Positions 52,205 to 61,395 of a stretch of DNA of 64,000 nucleotides are shown piece after piece. Numbering within the stretch: position 1 is the first letter of the stretch; each line of letters opens with the position of its first letter. A model generated the notes under the pieces. That model had not been told where the DNA came from. It worked only from the letters and a program-made list of their open reading frames with translations, and did not search any database. The translations under genes and the position numbers were made by a program. Origin of the DNA: Prevotella sp. (GTDB lineage Bacteria > Bacteroidota > Bacteroidia > Bacteroidales > Bacteroidaceae); assembly GCA_017651265.1 (NCBI GenBank), contig JAGCDO010000029.1, positions 1 to 64,000 on the forward strand, written 5' to 3'.

Positions 52205-53242
52205 TTAATTTTTGTTTTTAGATTGTTTGCTCCTGCCGACTTTGATCAATAGCAGACCGATGGCTGTCCAGATCAGTTCACGCACCCTGACAATCAGTGC
52301 CACAAAGATTCCTGCACTGGCCGTCATACCAAGTCCGTTAACCGACATCAGGAAACCGCCTTCCCTGCCGCCTAACTGCAGGGGCATGAAGAAGAGCATA
52401 TTGGCAAACAGACTGGTAAAGGCGAGGATGAGGATGCACTGGATGAAGTTCACACTGGGCATGAGCACCATCAGGATGAACAAGATCTCGAGTGATGACA
52501 CCACCCTACAGGCCAGTTCCAGTAATACAGCCCCCAGGAAGGTGCGCGGGTTCTGGTTGTGCAGGGCCGCAATCTGGCAGTCCACATTATCGAGCTGTTC
52601 CTTGTGCGTTTCGATGAATCCGCGTGCCCATTTCTTCGCGCCGGGGATATGACGGAGGATGTTCATCAGTCTGAGCGCCAATCCTTTCTTGTAACCTTTC
52701 AGGAAGAACCAGATGCCGACAAGACAGAACAAGGTTATCAGTCCCAGTACCATTCCCATGAATACGTTCATGGGCTGTGTTATTATATATAATAAGGTGG
52801 CGAGTAGCCAGAACCATAGATGACTGAAGATATGGGTCATCACGTAGAGGATGACGGATGAGGAAGCACGTTCCGTCCCGATCTTGGGTGACAGCTCCAT
52901 GATACGGTAAGGCTCTCCACCCATCAGTCCGCCGGGTGTAGCATAGTTCAGCGCAAACCCCGAGATGGTGATCTTGTACAGCCACCAGAACGATACGGGC
53001 GTGTGTTTGACGGCATTGGCAGGAAGGTCGTTGTTCTCCTGACTCTTGATGATAATATACCAGGCTGCCGTATTGAAGATATAAAGCACAGCCCATAGGG
53101 CTACCACGGCGAAAAACCAGTAGCCGGCATGGCGTAAACCTTTCCATACCTCGGCGAAGTCGAGCTGTGTCACCATGATGGCGAGCACGACAATGCCGAA
53201 GATGAAGAAAATATTCTGATACTTGTTCTTTTTGTCAGCCAC
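52205..53242 (-). CDS. YbhN/UPF0104 flippase-like membrane protein
   Basis: A 345-aa protein with about eight membrane helices, of the lysylphosphatidylglycerol-synthase transmembrane / UPF0104 kind, with the conserved YATPGGLMGGEPYRI loop (about residues 107-121) and GGREGGFL near the C-terminus. It lacks the soluble aminoacyl-transfer domain. Likely a lipid translocator; substrate unknown. 16 bp after pdxA. Confidence 0.8.
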   Translation of the reverse strand: MADKKNKYQNIFFIFGIVVLAIMVTQLDFAEVWKGLRHAGYWFFAVVALWAVLYIFNTAAWYIIIKSQENNDLPANAVKHTPVSFWWLYKITISGFALNYATPGGLMGGEPYRIMELSPKIGTERASSSVILYVMTHIFSHLWFWLLATLLYIITQPMNVFMGMVLGLITLFCLVGIWFFLKGYKKGLALRLMNILRHIPGAKKWARGFIETHKEQLDNVDCQIAALHNQNPRTFLGAVLLELACRVVSSLEILFILMVLMPSVNFIQCILILAFTSLFANMLFFMPLQLGGREGGFLMSVNGLGMTASAGIFVALIVRVRELIWTAIGLLLIKVGRSKQSKNKN

Positions 53243-53258
53243 AGGTCAGGTAGGTGTA

Positions 53259-54365
53259 TTAGTTCTTCTCTGTCTTGGCCTTGGGGATGGCGAACCGTAC
53301 CTTCTCGCTGTCATCGCGCTTCTCATGATAGAGCTTGGGCAGTGGGTTGGCACTGGATGTGTCGGAAACATGACGGCGACGGGCGATATCGATAGCCAGG
53401 TAGATGGCATGACGGAAGGATGTCTCATCCGTCAGACCCTTTCCTGCCAAAGAGATGTCGTAGTCGGCTGCAGGACTTGTCCGGATAATGGGCAGACCAG
53501 CGGTATAGCATACTCCTTCGCCCATATCGATGGTTCTGAACGGAGCAAGTCCCTGATCATGGTACATAGCCAGCACACCGTCGAATGCTTCATACATTCC
53601 GTTACCGAAGAAGGTATCGGCAGGGTAGGGACCAAAGGCCTGAATACCTTTTGCTTCCAGATCAGCAATGGCGGGGATAATGATCTCCTGTTCCTCTTTT
53701 CCTGCAGGAGCCTCTTTGGTGTTACAGGGGTTCAGGGCGAGGATGGCAATACGAGGGTTGGTGATGATGAAATCACGCTTCAGGGTATTGAACAACACCC
53801 TGGCTTTCTCAACCACCGTCTCCTTTGTGATAGAACCGGCAATATCCTTAACAGGCAGGGGGCGGGTGGCCATGGCTACGCGAAGGTGCTCGTTCACCAG
53901 AATGGTGAGAGCCTTCTGTCCATTACCTGCAGTACGCTCTATATAGTCGGTCTGACTGGTAAACGGAAACGCGTTGTTCTTGATGCTTGATGGGTTCACC
54001 GGTGCTGTGACGAGCACGTCGAACAACCCTTTGGCATGGTCGTCAACGGCACGCTTCAAGGCTTTCAGCGCCGCTGTGCCGGCCTCGTCCGACTGTTCTC
54101 CCATGTCCACCTTGATCTCATCATCGAAGGTGGTGAGGAGGTTCACCTTTCCGTCGTGTGCATCTTCTGCCTTATTGATAATGGTGAAGTTTGCCTGGAT
54201 GCCTAGAACATTACGGTGGTAGGCGGCCACCTTGGGCGAACCGTAGATGATAGGGGTGCACAATTCAAGTATGGTAGGATCGGCGAACGTCTTGAATATC
54301 AGTTCATAGCCGATTCCGTTGGTATCACCGTGCGTGATGGCCACGCGAATTTTCCTATTTTCCAT
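53259..54365 (-). CDS. pdxA: 4-hydroxythreonine-4-phosphate dehydrogenase
   Basis: A 368-aa PdxA, an NAD-dependent enzyme of pyridoxal-5'-phosphate synthesis. Family segments: ITHGDTNGIGYELI (9-22), VTAPVNPSSIK, and the metal-binding LAMYHDQGLAPFR with conserved His and Asp near residue 280. It overlaps the DUF4837 gene by 11 bp. Confidence 0.93.
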   Translation of the reverse strand: MENRKIRVAITHGDTNGIGYELIFKTFADPTILELCTPIIYGSPKVAAYHRNVLGIQANFTIINKAEDAHDGKVNLLTTFDDEIKVDMGEQSDEAGTAALKALKRAVDDHAKGLFDVLVTAPVNPSSIKNNAFPFTSQTDYIERTAGNGQKALTILVNEHLRVAMATRPLPVKDIAGSITKETVVEKARVLFNTLKRDFIITNPRIAILALNPCNTKEAPAGKEEQEIIIPAIADLEAKGIQAFGPYPADTFFGNGMYEAFDGVLAMYHDQGLAPFRTIDMGEGVCYTAGLPIIRTSPAADYDISLAGKGLTDETSFRHAIYLAIDIARRRHVSDTSSANPLPKLYHEKRDDSEKVRFAIPKAKTEKN

Positions 54366-55299
54366 TGTTCTGAATTTTTAATGTATAGAGTGCAGCTTCC
54401 AACTGCCTGATTTTGTTTCTCTTCTTCGACTCCGGGGCAAAGACGAACGCCTCGGCCACGATCACTGTTGCATGGGCGGTGTCGTAAACAGCGTGAGCCA
54501 CCAGCGGACCGCCCATCATGTCGTTCTTCATCTCCCACAGACCGCGAAGGACGAGTCTTTCTTGGTCCTTTACCTTTATTCGTTCCTGCGAGAGACCGTT
54601 CCGTACGGTGGTCATATACATCCCTTGCTCCTCACCAGGTATATTCACCTTCATGATACTGTCACGCTTCACTATCCACTCTTCCATGTCAAGTCGTTTG
54701 GCAGGATACTGATAGAGACAGATGTTCTGCATGCCCTGTGCCTGCTGGTTGGAGAACCATAGGAATGCTTCTCCCTGCTTACTGGCAGTCAGTCCCTCTG
54801 GGATGCAGATCTCTGCGTTGAATGCCTGACGGATTCTTTTCTGTGCCTTGTCCTGATGATGCGCCATTAAGTAGGTAATGGCTGTATTCATTTCGGCTCG
54901 GTTAAGCATACTACGCAGTTGGGTACCTATTACCGGCATGGCCCTTCTGAGTGTTTCTGCCGATGGCGCGACAACGTTGATCAGCATCTGTGGCTTGGCA
55001 TCCACATTTTTGGCATATATGATCTGCGCCTTCTCGTATTTCGGATCGATCTTCACCCGAACGATGCTCCTGCACAGGGTGTACTCGGGAAAGTTATCCG
55101 TTATTTCAAAGACGTCGAACGACGGTTCCCGTTGGGGAAGTCCTGCCACATCAGTATCGAGGGCATGGAACACCAAACTGTCGCAGTCGTTCTCCACTAT
55201 TACGTAGTAAGGACTTCCACTGCTTCTGGGGAGGCGATGACTCCTGTCGCTGCAAGAGACGAGCAGGAAGAGGAGAACGAGCAGACACAGGTTCCTCAT
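54355..55299 (-). CDS. DUF4837 family lipoprotein
   Basis: A 314-aa lipoprotein (signal MRNLCLLVLLFLLVSC, Cys16) of the Bacteroidota DUF4837 family, function unknown. Segments such as SGSPYYVIVENDCD and GLWEMKNDMMGGPLV fit the family as I recall it. It is translationally coupled to rlmN (4-bp overlap) and to pdxA (11-bp overlap). Confidence 0.8.
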   Translation of the reverse strand: MRNLCLLVLLFLLVSCSDRSHRLPRSSGSPYYVIVENDCDSLVFHALDTDVAGLPQREPSFDVFEITDNFPEYTLCRSIVRVKIDPKYEKAQIIYAKNVDAKPQMLINVVAPSAETLRRAMPVIGTQLRSMLNRAEMNTAITYLMAHHQDKAQKRIRQAFNAEICIPEGLTASKQGEAFLWFSNQQAQGMQNICLYQYPAKRLDMEEWIVKRDSIMKVNIPGEEQGMYMTTVRNGLSQERIKVKDQERLVLRGLWEMKNDMMGGPLVAHAVYDTAHATVIVAEAFVFAPESKKRNKIRQLEAALYTLKIQNNGK

Positions 55300-56348
55300 G
55301 TTCCAACACTTTTCTTTTTCGCCGTGGAGAGGAGTCCGCAGGCAGCAAAGATATCCTGTCCTCTGCTGGCCCGGATGGTGGTGAACACCCCATGTTGCGT
55401 GAGGTAGTCACGAAACGCCTCCACCTTCTGATCATTGGTTCCTTTCAGATCCACACCAGGTATCTGGTGAAAACGAATCAGGTTGATCCTGCACTCCAGT
55501 CCTTTGAGCAGTTGGATGATAGCCCGTGCATGTTTCTCGGAATCATTCACACCGCTGAAGACGATGTATTCGAATGATAGTCGGCGCTGATGACTGAAGT
55601 CGTAGTTGCGCAGCAAGTCGATCACCTCCTGAATGCCCATGCCCCGTTCGGCAGGCATCAGCTGTGCTCGTTGGTCGGGCAGGGGAGAGTGAAGACTGAT
55701 GGCCACATGACAGTCGCTCTCATCCAGGAACCGTTTCAGTTTGTTCTTGATGCCGACACTGCTCACCGTGATACGTTTCGGACTCCAGGCATAGCCGTAG
55801 TCGGCTGTCAGGATCTCCGTAGCTCGCAGCACGTTGTCGAGGTTATCCATCGGCTCTCCTTGTCCCATGAACACGATGTTGGTGAGTGTGTCGCGCTCGG
55901 GTAGGGAGTAGATCTGGTTAAGGATGTCAGCTGCTGAGAGATTTCCTTCGAATCCCTGCTTACCGGTCTGACAGAACAGACAGTTCATCTTACAACCGAT
56001 CTGGCTACTCACGCAGAGCGTGGCCCTTTCACCATCTGGTATATAGACGGTCTCCACATACTTCGGTTCGCTGTGGTTGTTGCCACCTACGGGGAAGAGG
56101 TATTTCTTCGTTCCGTCTTTCGACTCCTGACAATCAGCGGGAGGCATGCATCCGATGACGTACTGCTCTTTCAGTCGTTCGCGGTTTGCCTTAGAGAGGT
56201 TTGTCATGTCGTCGATGCTGGTCACATGCTGTGTATAGAGCCACTTCGCCATCTGACTGCCCGTGAAGGCAGGCATTCCCAGACTTGTCGCCACCTCTTT
56301 CAACTCGTGCAGTGACAGTCCTAGTAACTCTTTCTTCTCACCTCCCAA
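55296..56348 (-). CDS. rlmN: 23S rRNA (adenine-2503-C2) methyltransferase RlmN
   Basis: A 350-aa radical-SAM methyltransferase that methylates A2503 of 23S rRNA and A37 of some tRNAs. Cluster motif CKMNCLFC (Cys119, 123, 126) and C-terminal catalytic Cys in FAACGLLS. The start is TTG 56348: an in-frame TGA lies 6 bp upstream and the protein begins at the usual KELLGLSLHELKEV region. The TTG is the end of a heptamer array. Confidence 0.92.
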   Translation of the reverse strand: MGGEKKELLGLSLHELKEVATSLGMPAFTGSQMAKWLYTQHVTSIDDMTNLSKANRERLKEQYVIGCMPPADCQESKDGTKKYLFPVGGNNHSEPKYVETVYIPDGERATLCVSSQIGCKMNCLFCQTGKQGFEGNLSAADILNQIYSLPERDTLTNIVFMGQGEPMDNLDNVLRATEILTADYGYAWSPKRITVSSVGIKNKLKRFLDESDCHVAISLHSPLPDQRAQLMPAERGMGIQEVIDLLRNYDFSHQRRLSFEYIVFSGVNDSEKHARAIIQLLKGLECRINLIRFHQIPGVDLKGTNDQKVEAFRDYLTQHGVFTTIRASRGQDIFAACGLLSTAKKKSVGT

Positions 56349-56381
56349 TTGTCAACTATCAACTGTCAACTATCAACTAAT
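56347..56381. repeat. Heptamer array joining carB and rlmN
   Basis: Five 7-bp units (aattgtc, aactatc, aactgtc, aactatc, aactaat) fill the whole junction. At one end the array contains the carB stop (56377-56379), at the other it supplies the rlmN TTG start. Confidence 0.9.
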
Positions 56382-59300
56382 TATTGTACTCCTGCCAGCT
56401 CTTCACCTTGATATCCTCCAGTTTCAGGTCGCAGAATGCCTGGATGAAGGCCTTGGCCAGACGGGTATTGGTCATCAGCGGAATGTTGTGGTCGATGGCG
56501 CCACGACGGATGCGGTAACCATTGGTCAGCTCACGCTTCGTGTGGTTCTTCGGTACGTTGATGATCAGTTCGAACTGGTGGTCGGCAATCATGTCCATCA
56601 CGTTGTTCTCACCATCCTCATCGGGCCATGACACAACCGTGGCCTTCACACCATTATCGTTGAAGAACTTGGCCGTTCCGCCTGTAGCATAGATATCGTA
56701 TCCGTTCTTGGCCAGTTCGCGAACCGGCTCCAGCAGATCAACCTTTCCTTTCACACCACCAGAAGAGATCAGTACGCTCTTCTTCGGAATTCTATAGCCA
56801 GTGGCGATGAGTGCGTTGAGCAGCGCTTCGTTCAGATCATCACCCAGGCAGCCTACTTCACCGGTGGATGACATATCTACACCCAGTACGGGATCGGCGT
56901 TCTGCAGACGGGCGAACGAGAACTGACTGGCTTTCACGCCAATGCGGTCGATGTCGAACTCGCTCCTGTCGGGCTTCGAATAGGGAGCATCGAGCATGAT
57001 CTTCGTAGCCGTTTCGATGAAGTTGCGCTTCAGGATCTTCGACACGAAGGGGAATGAACGACTGGCGCGGAGGTTACACTCAATAACGCGTACCTGACGG
57101 TTCTTAGCCAGGAACTGGATATTGAACGGACCGCTGATGTTCAGCTCCTTCGCAATCTTGCGGGCAATCTTCTTGATCTGTCGGATGGTAGAGAAGTAGA
57201 TGTGCTGAGCAGGGAATACCATGGTGGCATCGCCAGAGTGTACACCAGCGTATTCCACATGTTCTGAGATGGCATATTCCACCACCTCACCCTTGTCGGC
57301 AACGGCATCAAACTCAATCTCCTTGGTATCCTGCATGAACTGTGATACCACTACGGGGAATTCCTTCGACACCTCGGTAGCCATATTCAGGAAGCGGTGC
57401 AGTTCCTCATCATCATAGCAAACGTTCATGGCTGCACCTGAAAGCACGTACGACGGACGTACCAATACAGGATAGCCCACCTCGTCAACAAACTCCTTCA
57501 CATCTTCAAAAGATGTCAGCGCGCGCCATGCGGGCTGGTCGATACCTAACTTATCAAGCATGGCCGAGAACTTGTCGCGGTTCTCTGCACGGTCGATATT
57601 CACCGGCGAGGTACCCAATACGGGAACACCCTGTCGGTAGAGTTTCATGGCAAGGTTATTGGGGATCTGTCCGCCCACGCTGACAATCACGCCGCGGGGC
57701 TCTTCGAGGTCAATCACGTCGAGCACGCGCTCCAATGACAGCTCGTCGAAGTACAGACGGTCGCACATATCGTAGTCGGTGGACACCGTCTCGGGGTTGT
57801 AGTTGATCATGATCGACTTATACCCCAGCTTGCGGGCGGTGTTAATGGCATTCACCGAACACCAGTCGAACTCCACAGAGGAGCCGATGCGGTAAGCACC
57901 TGATCCCAATACAACCACCGATTTCTCATTCTTATAATAATCGATGTCGTGCTTGGCCACATATTTTTCTTTATTACTATTCTTACAAGTGAACTCATCT
58001 TGGAACGCAGGGATATGCGTATAGGTGAAATACAGATAGTTCGTCAGTTCCGGATTCTCGCTGGCCACGGTGGGAATGCGCTTCACACTGGGTACGATAC
58101 CTTTCTGCTTACGATAGCGGCGTACCTCCAGATTCTCTTTCTCCATGTTCCCCTCCTTCGTCTTCAGTACGAAGCGGGCAATCTGGAAGTCGGAGAAGCC
58201 GGCACGTTTCACCTCGAGCAACAGTTCATCAGACAGTTCCTCAAGCTTATTATATTTCTGCAACTCATGCTTCAAGTCAACGATGTGCTTCAGACGCTCC
58301 AGGAACCACACGTCGATCTTGGTCAGCTCCTCGATACGCTCAACGCTATATCCCTCTTCCAATGCCTGTGCAATGGCAAAGATACGCAGGTCGGTGGGGT
58401 TCTGTAACGCATCGTCGAGGTTATCGAACTTAGTATGGTCATTTCCCACGAAGCCATGCATGCCCTGACCAATCATACGCAGTCCTTTCTGGATCATCTC
58501 CTCGAAGGAACGACCGATGGACATGATTTCGCCAACCGACTTCATGGACGAGCCGATCAGACGGGATACACCAGCAAACTTCGTGAGGTCCCAGCGTGGA
58601 ATCTTACAGATCATATAATCGAGCTGCGGGGCAACGTATGCAGAAGATGTTGTACCCATCTCACCAATCTGGTCGAGTGTATAGCCGAGGGCGATCTTCG
58701 CAGCAACAAATGCCAGAGGATAACCTGTAGCCTTTGAAGCCAAAGCCGAAGAACGACTCAGCCGGGCGTTGATCTCGATGATACGGTAGTCGTTTGTCTG
58801 GGCATTGAAAGCGAACTGGATGTTACACTCACCCACAATACCAAGGTGCTTGACGCACTTGATGGTGATTTCCTGCAACATCTTCACCTGCTCGTCGGTA
58901 AGTGAACAGGTGGGGGCAACCACGATCGACTCTCCTGTATGGATACCCAGCGGGTCGAAGTTCTCCATAGAGGCCACGGTGAAGCAACGGTCGTTTGCGT
59001 CGCGGATGCACTCGAACTCTATCTCCTTCCAGCCTTTCAGACTCTCTTCAACAAGAATCTGAGGAGCGAAGGTGAAAGCACTTTCTGCCAGTTCAATGAA
59101 TGCCTTCTCGTTGGGGCAAATACCAGAACCCAGTCCACCGAGTGCGTAGGCCGAGCGGATCATGATGGGGAAACCGATTTCACGGGCAGCCTTCAGGGCA
59201 TCTTCCATGTTTTCCACGGCATGACTAATAGGAACCTTAAGTTCAACCTCGCCCAACTTCTTCACGAAGAGGTCGCGGTCCTCAGTGTTCATGATCGCCT

Positions 59301-59655
59301 CGACAGAGGTTCCCAGCACCTCCACGCCATATTCCTTAAGAATACCTTTCTGATAAAGTTCAGTACCGCAGTTCAAGGCCGTCTGTCCACCAAATGCCAA
59401 CAGAATGCCGTCAGGGCGCTCCTTTTTAATAATCTCCGTCACGAAATGGGTGTTCACGGGTTGGAAATACACCTTGTCGGCGATACCTTCCGATGTCTGG
59501 ATGGTAGCGATGTTCGGGTTAACCAGCACCGAACGGATTCCTTCTTCACGTAATGCCTTGAGCGCTTGCGAGCCAGAGTAGTCGAACTCGCCTGCTTGTC
59601 CGATTTTCAAAGCGCCAGAGCCGAGTACCAGCACTTTATTCAGTTTCTTCTTCAT
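56377..59655 (-). CDS. carB: Carbamoyl-phosphate synthase large subunit
   Basis: A 1092-aa CarB making carbamoyl phosphate for pyrimidine and arginine synthesis. Two homologous ATP-grasp halves (about 1-550 with VLGSGALKIGQAGEFDYSG, and 555-940 with VLGSGAYRIGSSVEFDW) and a C-terminal MGS-like allosteric domain (from about 955). Full length. A minus-strand TACCTTTG lies at 59711-59718. No carA is adjacent. Confidence 0.96.
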   Translation of the reverse strand: MKKKLNKVLVLGSGALKIGQAGEFDYSGSQALKALREEGIRSVLVNPNIATIQTSEGIADKVYFQPVNTHFVTEIIKKERPDGILLAFGGQTALNCGTELYQKGILKEYGVEVLGTSVEAIMNTEDRDLFVKKLGEVELKVPISHAVENMEDALKAAREIGFPIMIRSAYALGGLGSGICPNEKAFIELAESAFTFAPQILVEESLKGWKEIEFECIRDANDRCFTVASMENFDPLGIHTGESIVVAPTCSLTDEQVKMLQEITIKCVKHLGIVGECNIQFAFNAQTNDYRIIEINARLSRSSALASKATGYPLAFVAAKIALGYTLDQIGEMGTTSSAYVAPQLDYMICKIPRWDLTKFAGVSRLIGSSMKSVGEIMSIGRSFEEMIQKGLRMIGQGMHGFVGNDHTKFDNLDDALQNPTDLRIFAIAQALEEGYSVERIEELTKIDVWFLERLKHIVDLKHELQKYNKLEELSDELLLEVKRAGFSDFQIARFVLKTKEGNMEKENLEVRRYRKQKGIVPSVKRIPTVASENPELTNYLYFTYTHIPAFQDEFTCKNSNKEKYVAKHDIDYYKNEKSVVVLGSGAYRIGSSVEFDWCSVNAINTARKLGYKSIMINYNPETVSTDYDMCDRLYFDELSLERVLDVIDLEEPRGVIVSVGGQIPNNLAMKLYRQGVPVLGTSPVNIDRAENRDKFSAMLDKLGIDQPAWRALTSFEDVKEFVDEVGYPVLVRPSYVLSGAAMNVCYDDEELHRFLNMATEVSKEFPVVVSQFMQDTKEIEFDAVADKGEVVEYAISEHVEYAGVHSGDATMVFPAQHIYFSTIRQIKKIARKIAKELNISGPFNIQFLAKNRQVRVIECNLRASRSFPFVSKILKRNFIETATKIMLDAPYSKPDRSEFDIDRIGVKASQFSFARLQNADPVLGVDMSSTGEVGCLGDDLNEALLNALIATGYRIPKKSVLISSGGVKGKVDLLEPVRELAKNGYDIYATGGTAKFFNDNGVKATVVSWPDEDGENNVMDMIADHQFELIINVPKNHTKRELTNGYRIRRGAIDHNIPLMTNTRLAKAFIQAFCDLKLEDIKVKSWQEYNN

Positions 59656-59850
59656 TTTTTGTTTATGGTAGTTTTATGGATATTTACTAATAGAATCCTC
59701 TTAATCCGTGCAAAGGTACGAAAAATATTCCGAAGGAGATAATTTTTTCCGCAATTTGACAACTAATTAACACGAAATCCTTTCATTTGTTGTCTTTTTG
59801 GAAAAACAGGGAGTCAAATTGTCGTATTTGGCCTATTTCGGATGTAGAGT

Positions 59851-59907
59851 GCGACAAATTTGAAGGGCATGAGGCCGATTTGTCGCAATTTTGAGCATTT
59901 GTCGCAA
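59851..59907 (+). promoter_or_regulatory. Three-site operator upstream of the small-RNA promoter
   Basis: GCGACA (59851), TGTCGCAA (59881-59888) and TGTCGCAA (59900-59907): spacings 30 and 19 bp, ending 51 bp before TACCTTTG. The same spacings occur at 60247 and 61244. A weaker TGTCGTA lies at 59820. Confidence 0.7.
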
Positions 59908-59934
59908 CAAGGTTGATGGAAAAAGAACGAAAAA

Positions 59935-59966
59935 GTTGCTAACTATGAAACGCACCCGTACCTTTG
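59935..59966 (+). promoter_or_regulatory. Promoter of the candidate small RNA
   Basis: GTTG (59935-59938), 20-bp spacer, TACCTTTG (59959-59966). Confidence 0.75.
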
Positions 59967-59972
59967 CATCAT

Positions 59973-60187
59973 CAAAACCGCCATGAAGCGGTTCGTTATA
60001 CCAGAGGTAATCATAAGATGTATATCTGCTCTTAACAGGGCGTTTGTCAAGATACTTCGTTTCGGATTAAAGATGGATAAATAAACCACATCCGAGACAA
60101 CACATATAAAATTCCTCGGTTTATAGGGTTAGCGACGGGGTACAACAGGCCGATCATTAAGAATCGCTGTTGTGCCTCGTTTTTTTG
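59973..60187 (+). ncRNA. Candidate small RNA of about 215 nt
   Basis: Bounded by a strong promoter (59935-59966) and a strong terminator (60136-60186), with no coding frame. Near the 5' end ACCGC/GCGGT form a hairpin; further on CCGAG/CUCGG and AUAAACC/GGUUUAU can pair in alternative ways. It does not match the riboswitch, 4.5S or tmRNA sequences I can recall; 6S RNA cannot be excluded. It could also be a long leader that ends before the dipeptidase gene. Together with the operators this accounts for most of 59656-60399. Confidence 0.55.
60136..60186 (+). terminator. Strong rho-independent terminator of the candidate small RNA
   Basis: A 13-bp stem (CGGGGTACAACAG paired with CTGTTGTGCCTCG), an extended inner CGAT/ATCG stem and a run of seven T. 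Confidence 0.9.
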
Positions 60188-60246
60188 TTATATAGTAGTC
60201 TTCGGGATGCTATTGTTTCGTTATCTTATCCTTTTTTTACCTTGTC

Positions 60247-60303
60247 GCGACAAGAAATGAGGGCATGTGCCTAATGTGTCGCAAATACCGTGTGTTGTCG
60301 CAA
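60247..60303 (+). promoter_or_regulatory. Three-site operator upstream of the dipeptidase gene
   Basis: GCGACA (60247, inside the perfect palindrome CTTGTCGCGACAAG at 60241-60254), GTCGCAA preceded by T-G at 60277-60284, and TGTCGCAA (60296-60303). Spacings 30 and 19 bp, ending 51 bp before TAACTTTG at 60355-60362. Confidence 0.7.
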
Positions 60304-60354
60304 CAATATTGTCAGAAAAAGTTCAAGATTCTTTTTTACAATAATTTGATGTCA

Positions 60355-60396
60355 TAACTTTGCATCAACAAACAATAACAACTATAAATTCAAGGA
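60355..60396 (+). promoter_or_regulatory. -7 element and leader shared with the 61396 gene
   Basis: TAACTTTG followed by a leader; all 42 bp are identical to 61351-61392 (positions 60355-60396). The -33 element is not clear here. Confidence 0.75.
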
Positions 60397-60399
60397 AAA

Positions 60400-61155
60400 A
60401 TGAAAAAGATGTTGATGATGGTTATAGTCGCCGTAATGACTTCCTGCGCATCGAGCAGTAAGTTAAGCACAATGGTCAAGGTAAATGACGACAGAAGTCA
60501 GTTCGTAGCCTTGGCCGAAGCTATTCCCGATGCCATTCTGGAGATACGCTATTACGGAACATATAACTTCGTAGGGGAGCGTATCGATGGCTATGAGGAG
60601 CCGGTAGCACTGATTACCCGACAGGCTGCCGAGTGTCTTCGAGCCGTGAGCGACGATGTGAAGGCACAAGGTTACCGACTGAAGATTTATGACGCTTATC
60701 GTCCGCAGAAGGGGGTGGATCATTTCGTACGTTGGGCAGCCAATGTTCCTGATACGTTGATGAAAAACTACTTCTATCCCGACCTCGACAAGAGTGTACT
60801 CTTCGATCAAGAGTATATCATGGCCAAAAGCGGACATTCAAGAGGCTCCACGGTTGACCTTACCCTATTTGATATGGCGACGGAGAAGGAATTGGATATG
60901 GGAGGCACGTTCGACTGGTTCGGACCAGAGAGTCATCCCGACTTCTGTGGAAATCCTGAAACAGGTGAATACACGGGTGATAACAGCAAGAGTCCTGCTG
61001 GACGCTCTATCACTGCCGAGCAGTTCCGTAACCGCATGATTCTCCGTCAAGCCATGCTCCGCCACGGTTTCAAACCTTTAGACACCGAGTGGTGGCATTT
61101 CACGCTGAAGGATGAACCATTTCCCGATACCTATTTTACCTTCCCTGTGAAGTAA
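60400..61155 (+). CDS. D-alanyl-D-alanine dipeptidase (VanX/DdpX-like, M15D)
   Basis: A 251-aa zinc dipeptidase of family M15D that splits D-Ala-D-Ala. Zinc motifs SGHSRGSTVDLTLFD (SxHxxGxxxD) and EWWHF are intact. N-terminal lipoprotein-like signal MKKMLMMVIVAVMTSC (Cys16) puts it in the envelope, so it more likely recycles wall peptides than gives glycopeptide resistance. Its promoter leader is a copy of that of the next gene. Confidence 0.88.
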   Translation: MKKMLMMVIVAVMTSCASSSKLSTMVKVNDDRSQFVALAEAIPDAILEIRYYGTYNFVGERIDGYEEPVALITRQAAECLRAVSDDVKAQGYRLKIYDAYRPQKGVDHFVRWAANVPDTLMKNYFYPDLDKSVLFDQEYIMAKSGHSRGSTVDLTLFDMATEKELDMGGTFDWFGPESHPDFCGNPETGEYTGDNSKSPAGRSITAEQFRNRMILRQAMLRHGFKPLDTEWWHFTLKDEPFPDTYFTFPVK

Positions 61156-61243
61156 CCCACTACAGGCGGTGTCTATATATAGGTGTCCGACAGATTGTGA
61201 TTCGTTAAGTTGTGAAGAAAACGATCGATTCGTATAATAGATT

Positions 61244-61300
61244 ACGACAGATTTGGAGAGCATCAAAACCATCTGTCGCAAATTCTTTGTGGTGTCGCAA
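61244..61300 (+). promoter_or_regulatory. Three-site operator upstream of the DUF4468 gene
   Basis: ACGACA (61244), TGTCGCAA (61274-61281) and TGTCGCAA (61293-61300): spacings 30 and 19 bp, ending 50 bp before TAACTTTG at 61351. Confidence 0.7.
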
Positions 61301-61326
61301 TAATATTCATAAATAATCGAGAATTA

Positions 61327-61358
61327 TTTGTTTGGTATGGGGATATACCGTAACTTTG
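61327..61358 (+). promoter_or_regulatory. Promoter of the DUF4468 gene
   Basis: TTTG (61327-61330), 20-bp spacer, TAACTTTG (61351-61358). Confidence 0.8.
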
Positions 61359-61395
61359 CATCAACAAACAATAACAACTATAAATTCAAGGAATA

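Noticed and set aside
59973-60187. Riboswitch or 4.5S RNA
   Set aside because: No recalled core motif (TPP, SAM, cobalamin) and no GGAAGCAGGAC-like SRP loop; the RNA ends in a terminator 200 bp before the next gene.
60400-61155. Vancomycin-resistance gene (vanX) reading, together with the VanW-like gene
   Set aside because: No vanH, vanA or ligase gene is present, the enzyme has an export signal, and the cell is Gram-negative; wall-peptide recycling is more likely.
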